DNA from: Hydnum rufescens UP504 | Lineage: Eukaryota; Basidiomycota; Agaricomycetes; Cantharellales; Hydnaceae | Reading direction: 5' to 3' | DNA: 64,000 nucleotides | Assembly: GCA_014904985.1 (NCBI GenBank) | Contig: MU128923.1 | Span: 1 to 64,000, forward strand | Part shown: positions 56,958 through 64,000 of the stretch, piece after piece | How the letters are laid out: each line of letters opens with the position of its first letter | Position numbering within the stretch: the first letter of the stretch is position 1 | Position numbers and translations under genes: made by a program | Notes under the pieces: model-generated | Seen by the model: only the letters and a program-made list of their open reading frames with translations | The model's database searches: none | Told to the model about the DNA's origin: nothing

Positions 56958-57353
56958 TCTTCATCGTGTGCCATCTCCCCCTTGTGTGTCATTCCCTCCC
57001 CACCATGCACCGTTTCGCCGCCAGTCCCTGTCTCCCCCCGGCCATGCCTGGCCCCACCATCACTGGGCACCTTCTCCCCGCCCCGCTCTGTCTTCTTTTC
57101 GTCGGTCCCCCTCTCCTCCTCATTGAGCCTGGTCTCCCACTCGTCAAGGTCCATCCTTCCACTCTGGCCACCCCAAAGGAAGGCCAAGATCACCCCTGGA
57201 GCCACCAAGGGGGCCATGAGTGGTGCAACGAGAACCGCCAAGGGGACGACTTGGGGAGTTGGGAAGGCAATGGGAGCCATCAAGCTCCCAAGCATCCCAA
57301 GAGCTTGAGCGCTGGAGCCATGGCCGCTTCAGGGATGATCGTGATGGGCAGAT

Positions 57354-58468
57354 GTGGATGGACCTTGGCAGAGTGCCTTGTCTTCAAAGGCACCAACCCA
57401 TCAGCCCCTGCCACAGCCAGCATGGAGGCCATCCCTCTCTCCATCCCAAGAGTATGCACATCCAGGCCCATCTCAACTGCATCGCCACAGTCGGACACTG
57501 CCACAGTCCTCTGGACCACCGCCCAGTCATCAGGATCCTCCATCGCCACCCCAACCTGAGGCTACACCTCTCCTGAGTCGCTTAGGGCCTGCGCCAATGC
57601 CATTTCCTCAAGGCTCTGTGGCACCTACTGCCAGCATTGCACTGAGTGTTTCAGATGTGAGCACGCCATGGCCTCCACCAGAATGCCTGAGGCTAGCCCA
57701 ATGGTATGCATTGGATATTGCGGGTGTTGATGGCCAAGAGGACCCCTTGACCTGGGTGCACCAGAACTCTCATCTGGGTGTGCTGGCAGCACAGAGGGTG
57801 AAACCCATTCAGAAGAAGGGCGTGATGTACCACATGTACCTCCTCTTCAAGGATGTGGCCAAACGGGATTCGTGTCAGAGCATCTTGGCATCTTCGTTCA
57901 GTGGCAAGACACTTCTCCCTTTCCTGTACACAGATACACTGGTGAATTGTTTTGGAGTTGCTGAAGTAAGGTACATGCAGGAGGTGTACATCAATGCAAT
58001 CTCAACTGCTGAGATCCAGGAGCTCCTGGCTGTTGGACCATGCCCTTACCTGACACCCGGTGATGCTATCCCTGAGATGCTCGACTATATTCGGTATCCT
58101 GCATTACTCAACCCTTGTCCTGCTCCTCCCAAGCATGAGCGAACTCGTGCCATGATTAGTGTCAAGTTTGACACTGAATGGCTCAGCAGACGACTCCATC
58201 GTGCATGAAAGGAAGACCCAGGCTCTGTGACAGTTGGTATGTGACGCATGGAGATGCAGATGATTGCGCACAGGGCTCCGGCAAAGGGTACTGCTTTGGC
58301 TTTCTGTGAGAACATTTGGCCAGTGCCTGGGGGCACGATGATATCTGACATATTCCAGATCTCCAGATGGGCATATGCTGATCTTGGAGGGAGCGAGGTT
58401 CATTCGAGCATGGAGAATTTTGGATGAACAAGGATCTGGCTGGCATGGCATATTGTCTTGGAGTTAGA
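57354..58468 (+). CDS. Unknown protein, C-terminal globular part
   Basis: 57354-58208 is open for 284 codons: a Pro/Ser-rich start, then a compact-looking region, CLRLAQWYALDIAGVDG, LTWVHQNSHLGVLAAQ, MYHMYLLFKDVAKRD, GDAIPEMLDYIRYP and VKFDTEWLSRRL. Beyond the stop a further piece ends ARFIRAWRILDEQGSG and WHGILSWS (58395-58468), which seems to belong to the same protein through an intron near 58235-58260. ATG usage is uncertain; the true start is probably in the upstream repeat-bearing region. I do not recognise a function. Confidence 0.4.
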
Positions 58469-58853
58469 TAGGGACCAGCCTCGATTCCACAAGTGGATTG
58501 ATGAGTAGGTATATCTCTAGCCTCAGGCTGGTCAACCATATTTCCTACCTATGATAGGTATCATATATCAGGCAATATTTGATACCTAGTTAGGTCTAGC
58601 AACAATGGGGTGCCATGGGGGTGCCAATTGGTATTCAATACTGGAAAATGAGAGTAAGTGGGCCCCAGTGGGGCCCCATTGTGGCCCCAAAATGTGCCCT
58701 TGATGCTCTTTCATATTTTCCACATCACTTGGGGCCCCACTACATGACCTTGCAAAATTTTGTTTTCTGAACATAGTATATTGCAGTATACTGGTCGAAA
58801 CCTTCATATTTAGTGTCTAATGTGAATGGTACATTATGTCAAGTATGAAAGGG

Positions 58854-61800
58854 TTAATCCTCATGTCCAAGAACAAGATCAAGAGAGGTTAAGAATGTGA
58901 GATCTTCTAGCTCAGGTTGCTCCTCTAACTCACCATTTTCATCATCATCATCAGAACTTGCTCCCAGATCCCCCTCTTCCCCTTCCCCAGGGGATAAATC
59001 CTTCTCTGCTTGTACTCTCCCTTGCCGGCAGACCCATGCCCTCCTTAAAGGAGGTGGCCGGTCTGGAATGCTCCCCCAATCCAGCTGCCCATCACTACCA
59101 GCAAGCCCAGTAGTGTGATGTTGCCAGGTATCAACAAGGTCATGCAACCGGTGTAGCTCTATCAAGGCAAAAAATTTAACATCTTCATCTGTTAAAATCC
59201 CAGCAGCTGTTAGTTTACAATAATTTAGTCAAGTCAGAAGGACCACACACCATTGCAGAGATCAACAGTGCACTGGGTAGCAACACATTGCATTGAAAAC
59301 CAAGACCTTAGGTTGGAGAGTTCTGCCTTACAGCGTCTAAGCTCCTCATGGCAGTTCACCAGCTCCTGAGCATGCCGGATGCCACCACGGACTTCCTTGT
59401 CTGCAACCCATGCAGGTACCTTCCCACCTGGAAAATTTGCCATATCCTCATGATGGGGCACTTGCCAAATATCTTCATCTACATCAAGCTTGTACACTGA
59501 TGATGAAATTTCTGGAGGGATATATGCATCCCTTGCAACATTCCCTTTCCCTCTAAGCTTCATCATCTGTTTTCAGATATCTTCATAGCGTTTAAGTGTT
59601 GCTTGAATCCCAGAGACATGACCTTTCATTGCCTTTTCCACATGCTCCTTAGTCTTGTGGTCCAGCTGGTGACTTGTGTCTGCACGCTCTAGCCCTGCAA
59701 GCTCAAATTTACATGCTCTAAGCTTCATCAGGAGCTGGCCCCTCACAACCCTGATATTCAGTTGGAGGTTTATCCACTTGTTGGTCTTTAACCGCTCCAA
59801 CTCCTTGTAGGACTTTTGATCAGAAAGATGAAGCTCCTCTGTCTTTTTTGCAATATTACTCTCAAGACGCCGCACACTAGCCCTTATCTCAGTAATCTTC
59901 AACTGCAGCTCATCCTCCAATGCAACCGTTCCAGTATCTGTCACAAGGCCTGCAAGCTCATCAGTAAGCTCCCTTAGATGTACCCTGAGTGAGTCCGCAG
60001 ATTGGGACATAGACAGAATGTGTTCTATCGCATGCAATCCCTTTGTCTTTGACTGCCAAGGGATTGGCCTACTTTGAAAAGTGCGCTGCTCCTTGAACTG
60101 GTCCAAGAGATAGTTGATTGAGTCTTCACCAAGTTTTTCCTCAGCCATGGCCTCACGTCCCATGGTGCGCAACACATGATCATGAAGCCACTTCCCTGCA
60201 GCCTCCTGTTTGAGCTCATCTATATGCTCCACTTGGAGATCAATTATGAACAGTCATCTGTGATACTAAGAATACCAATAATCAGTATATCTTATTAATA
60301 CTGGCTTAGCATGTGAATGTACATACCCCAGTGACCCACAGACCAGGAATAAGTCACCTGAGCTCACTCCAGAATCTCTCACAACCTTCACCATCAGACA
60401 GCCCCCATTTTTCTGACTTCCTGGGGTGGTACCAAAGCTGGCAAGTCCATTGGTGGCCATATGCATGGAAAACTGATACACCAAACTCAATGCGTCCTGT
60501 CCATTCAGGCATGATGTTCCACTTGAGGAGACTACGATGGATTTGACAGGCTATGTCATACAGCAGTCCAACTGTCCAATCACTAGGTAGATCCCTGAGG
60601 AGGGCGGAGATGAGGGCAAAGGCATAGAACTGCTTCTCACCTGCAGTATGCATATTGGCAATGTAGATTGGAATATCATGCTGACAAAGCATAGCCATCA
60701 GCCCAGTGTCATCAAAGTGTTGAGTAGAGGCCTTAATGTGATCACTGTCCACTGCAATGAACAAGTCACCACAGATATCAAGAACAGAATTTGGTACATT
60801 CATTCCCAGTTCAACAGCATCATCATCACCTGGTTCACCTCTGTCATCCTCTACCAGCTCATCGGCCTTCCTCTTCCTGCCTGCTCCAGCTGTGGCCCTT
60901 CTTGTCAGTTGGATCTCATTGATCCTAGCAGCCATTGCATCAAGCTCTGCCTGTGGGAGCTCCACCGTCCTTGGAGAGTATATCTCCGGATCCCTGCTGC
61001 CCATCTGACCCTCAAAACCTTTCCTTCTGTCCTTGTCATGATTGCGTTTGAGTTGAAAATTTGCATCTATGCAGACGATGACACTGGCTTGGAGATCGGT
61101 TGCATGCCTCCCTCCAAAACAAAGAGCACAGCGAGATTGAAAATATGGGCTTGGACACTCTGGGGCACCATCAACTTTGGTAGGTCCAGTGGAATTATGG
61201 GCATTTGCATATACTCGAGCCAGGACCAGGGTTCTTTCGTCAAGCAGAGGCACAAGAGGGGAGGAACATCCTGGGACCATGGGAACAGTGGAGTTCAATG
61301 ATTCACAGAAGAAGTTGGTAATTTTGGTCATTTCTGCCTTCACCAGTCGAACAAGAACTTGGTAATGAGCAAGAGCATTGGCAAATCATCAATGAAGGGA
61401 ATCCCCAGTGGCAAATTCATGCCCGTGAGCCTTGAGATATTTCATAAGGGCTGCTGCCCATGCTCATTCATTAGGTGCCATATTTACAAACAGATCCGAC
61501 ACAAACTCAAGCATATCCAAGCTCACAGCCAAAGTTGGAGCTAACAGAGAGCAAGGGAAGAACCCCTGATGAACAAGCTGGATTCCCGCAGGGTGACAAG
61601 AGCAAATAACCAACTCGATATCCTCCAGATACTCCATATGGACACAAACCAATTTCAGCAAGTGATGATGTTCTGGACACAGACAGTGATTGGTCATCAA
61701 ATCAACCTGGGCCCCAGCATTCCGCTCTCTTTGGAAACTCATAAACAGACGAATGAGAGATGGGAGGACATCGTTACCCCACCGGTGAGCCTGTGCATGC

Positions 61801-62129
61801 TTCCGTCATGTGTGACGGGAGAGCTTGTCTGGCTCGAGATGAATGGGGGCCGGGGCCATGTCCAGCTCGAAGTCAATATTTAGAGGATATGATTCAATAT
61901 ATGTCAACCGAGTAGATGGTTTGGCGGTGGACTGCTTCCTGCTTGAGAGACTGGTGATCACCCCACTGGGTGCTTCACCCATGACTTCAGCATTCAGGAA
62001 TTTGGAACAAGGGCACCTGGGACGAGTAGTCAGTGCCATGGATATGGAGGGATTGACAGAGAGCTGTGAGGATGATGGCAATGAAGTAGAGCTTTGTTTG
62101 TGAATCAATCGCTTCATGGTTGCGTTCAT
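58854..62129 (-). pseudogene. KDZ transposase, nearly complete but with stops
   Basis: Order on the minus strand: N-terminus (62129-61806), Cys/His block (61742-61464, CLCPEHHHLLKLVCVHMEYLE), core (61343-60354) and C-terminal coils and acidic tail (60232-58854). The core has CIDANFQLKR, DTGLMAMLCQHDIPIY, LYDIACQIHRSL, FHAYGHQWTCQLWYHPRK and DGEGCERFWSEL, the strongly conserved blocks of KDZ proteins that carry acidic catalytic residues. Stops at 61464-61466 and at 61386-61391 (two in a row) stand where copy 1 has arginine codons. Gaps at 60233-60350 and 59166-59233 may be introns. It could be revertible in principle by few changes, but as it stands it is dead. Confidence 0.85.
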
Positions 62130-62164
62130 TGTGCTGCAAGGGATTTGGTGATTATAGGAGTACC

Positions 62165-62822
62165 GAGTTTAGTGACAAAGGAACATGTCTGGAAGGCATA
62201 CAACACAGACTCGGCTGCTAGACATGTCCTCCGCCACCATGCATTGAAAAGAGGGCATGATGAACAGGTCTAGAAGGCACACAACACAGACTCGGCCATT
62301 GAGCATGTCCTTCACCACTGTGCATTGAAAAGAGGGTGTGATGAACAGGTCTAGAAGACGCACAACACAGACTCGGCCATTGAGCATGTCCTTCACCACC
62401 ATGCATTGAAAAGAGGGCATGATGAACAGGTCTAGAAGGCACACAACACAGACTCGGCTGTTGAGCATGTCCTTCACCACCTTGCATTGAAAAGAGGGCA
62501 TGATAAACAGGTCCAGAAGGCGCACAACACAGACTCGGCCGTTGAGCACGTCCTTCACCACCTTGTGTTGAAAAGAGGGCATGATAAACAGGCCTAGAAG
62601 GTGCACAACACAGACTCGGCCGTTGAGCATGTCCTTCACCACTGTGCATTGAAAAGAGGACTTGATAAACAGGTCTAGCAGGTGCACAACACAGACTTGG
62701 CCATTGAGCATGTCCTTCACCACCGTGTGTTGAAAAGAGGGCATGATAAACAGGTCTAGAAGGTGCACAACACAGACTCGGCTGCCAAGCACATCCTTCG
62801 TCACCATGGGACGAAAAGAGAT
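62165..62822 (-). repeat. 81 bp minisatellite, eight units
   Basis: GAAAAGAG starts recur at 62246, 62327, 62408, 62489, 62570, 62651, 62732 and 62813, exactly 81 bp apart with no indels. Differences are substitutions, mostly CG/TG/CA. Because 81 is 27 codons, two minus-strand frames are open across the array (for example VVKDMLNGRVCVVHLLDLF). Its place upstream of the KDZ transposase suggests a 5' regulatory or subterminal array; coding is possible but unsupported. Confidence 0.95.
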
Positions 62823-63139
62823 TTTAATGAACAGATCTCAGTAGGCAGTGTTTCTTTAGGGTGAGAGATGAGTAGTTAAAATAACAGTCTGAAATCATCA
62901 CAAACCTAGATGTACGTCTCTGCAGCAGGTGAATTTGTGGATGCTGAGAAAGAAGTCCATTGAGAAGGCACACAAATGCAGGCAAAGCCGTGATGCAAGT
63001 CTCTGCTGACATGGAGTGGCGTTCGGAAATTCCTGCTGTCAAAAATTTGACACTCCCTACAGGAAATACCAGTTCATAGCCCTCCATACCTTTGCCTTCT
63101 AAGTACCTTGTTCACTGATATCCTCTATTTTTAGACGCC

Positions 63140-64000
63140 TTGTTGCATCTTTCATAGTGGGGATGTGGTCGCCAAGTGTTAGCCTTGGCCGATCATGTCC
63201 TCCAATGTGACCAGGTACTTCTCATCAAGTCACCCATCCTCTCATTCTCATTTTTCTCCAGGAAGCAATATGTCTTCATTGACGGAATACCCAGTATTTC
63301 CAAAAACTTTCATGCATGCTCATGGAACCAATCTCTCAGTCTTCTCTGGCTGTATGGGTTAGCTCATCTCGTTGCCTTCTGTTGTCGCCTCGAAATGCAC
63401 ATTTATTGCATCTGGTGGCATCCCCAGGTAGGTTTATTCGTTCTCAGGCTTTATTCATGCTTGATTTGAGATCCCTCAAAAGTCGCAGCTCTACCTACTG
63501 CAGACTCTCTGCAATGCATCCCTGATGATTGGATGTTATAATATCAACAATATCATGATCGACGGTGTTGATCTAGAGAACTGCGCCCACATCATTCAGA
63601 TCCTCCCTTGTAGTTTTGAGACTGACCAGCATGCCAAAACAGAAGGTACGTGGTTCAGTCCACAGGTATGTCCACTAATCACTGACTCTTGCTAAGGATA
63701 GGTTTCCGCAAGTTATTGGTTGTAATCTGCAGAGGCTCGTCTCCCATTACCACCCTGCCAGGCAATTATCGCAAACACTTTCACTTGACTTTGAATAAAA
63801 TGAAGCCCATTGTGTCCCCACCTCTTCATCTTCCTTCCATTCTGCAGTACAAGGAGACACCCCAACGGTGGTATACCATCCCTGCCTCATCTACTGCTTC
63901 CTTGCCTATCATCACACTGTCTACCGTTGCGCTGTCTACCGTTGCACTGTCTACCGTTGCGCTGTCTACCATCGCACTGTCTACTGTCGTGCCATCTGCC
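63140..64000 (+). CDS. Unknown gene, 5' or middle part
   Basis: Coding-like islands alternate with possible 50-70 bp introns: RKQYVFIDGIPSISKNFHA (about 63262-63318, after a TTTCTCCAG acceptor), LYLLQTLCNASLMIGCYNINNIMIDGVDLEN (63490-63585), CSFETDQHAKTEG (63610-63650), and after about 63700 GNYRKHFHLTLNKMKP, then ALSTV repeats to the window edge. The middle could be membrane-associated or globular. I know no family. The start and the exact exons are unsure. Confidence 0.3.
63918..64000 (+). repeat. 15 bp minisatellite at window edge (ALSTV)
   Basis: Five to six units of GCGCTGTCTACCGTT and variants run off the window. Units differ at CG/CA sites. In frame they read Ala-Leu-Ser-Thr-Val. Confidence 0.85.

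Larger units (their letters stand above)
56082..57330 (+). pseudogene. Pro/Ser/Arg-rich protein with tandem repeats, broken
   Basis: The start encodes Ala/Lys-rich sequence (EAEAKALVLAATSGDGAAK), then a coiled part (KKKQAKKLAQERQ, RLEEERLKWEAEE). It continues through about six VPAPP repeats (56466-56580) and an SPTPTPTSLEPGSPRTP stretch into an RSPHHA repeat. A one-base frame change lies near 56230-56290 (poly-A run at 56287-56296). In the RSPHHA array two arginine CGA codons are TGA stops. The domain order (coil, then Pro-rich, then RS-like) looks like a disordered scaffold protein; I know no family. It may be the 5' half of the gene that continues at 57354. Confidence 0.45.
58524..62822 (-). 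mobile_element. KDZ transposon, copy 3
   Basis: The left edge CAGGCTGGTCAACCA matches the 3' terminus of copy 1. A transposase on the minus strand spans 58854-62129, with GGGGCCCC-rich sequence between it and the terminus. An 81 bp minisatellite lies upstream of the transposase start. The 5' terminus was not identified, so the right limit is a guess. Confidence 0.65.

Noticed and set aside
63621..63635. GACTGACCAGCATG as the right terminus of KDZ copy 3
   Set aside because: It matches the terminus imperfectly and lies inside coding-like sequence of another gene; no flanking duplication pairs with 58524.
1..64000. tRNA or rRNA genes
   Set aside because: No cloverleaf or rRNA-like conserved stretch was noticed by eye; a dedicated scan would be decisive.

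Overview
This window looks like nuclear DNA of a mushroom-forming basidiomycete (Agaricomycetes). It carries KDZ and Plavaka-type transposases, Ty3/Gypsy elements with chromodomains, Ty1/Copia elements, genes with 50-110 bp introns, and an NLR-type NACHT-WD40 gene. Nearly everything except that NLR gene and a few unknown genes is layered, mostly dead transposon sequence. All assignments are by eye from motifs and repeats; no search was run.

Layout. 1-4145: broken KDZ transposon. 4164-6723: broken Plavaka-like transposase. 6.9-7.8 kb: a short duplication and a KDZ-type terminus. 7824-10043: 3' end and LTR of a Gypsy element (family D). 10044-38732: one Copia element on the minus strand (266 bp LTRs) that has swallowed two 764 bp-family solo LTRs (family A), a 1.2 kb solo LTR (family E) and a Gypsy element (family B, 547 bp LTRs, 17325-38216). 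Gypsy B has itself been hit by a hAT-type MITE (22377-23153) and two giant foldback elements (24459-29134 and 30670-34459). 39970-43593: a complete six-exon NACHT-WD40 gene. 43.8-48.7 kb: another nest (Gypsy C gag, LTR A, Gypsy F tail, a truncated third foldback, KDZ fragments). 48.8-58.5 kb: four protein-coding loci of unknown function plus an LTR. 58524-62822: third KDZ copy with an 81 bp minisatellite. 63.1-64.0 kb: start of an unrecognised gene.

The most unusual content is the foldback family. Each full copy is a 3.8-4.7 kb element with short terminal inverted repeats, exact target-site duplications and a central near-perfect palindrome (652 or 346 bp). From the centre, arrays of about 150-320 bp units run outward. 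Each unit looks like a mini exon plus a 90-110 bp intron with canonical GT...AG ends, a palindrome (ACCACACACC...GGTGTGTGGT) just before the 5' splice site, and an intronic hairpin (AAAAGAGCAGC...GCTGCTCTTTT) just after it. The hairpin stems show compensatory base changes between units. The first foldback has termini resembling those of the KDZ elements in the same window.

A second theme is CpG decay. Paired copies differ again and again by TG in one and CA in the other at the same dinucleotide, as expected from deamination of methylated CpG. It has created stop codons from arginine codons and appears to have removed reverse-transcriptase catalytic aspartates. The WD40 exon of the NLR gene is CpG-poor, while its NACHT exons are CpG-rich.
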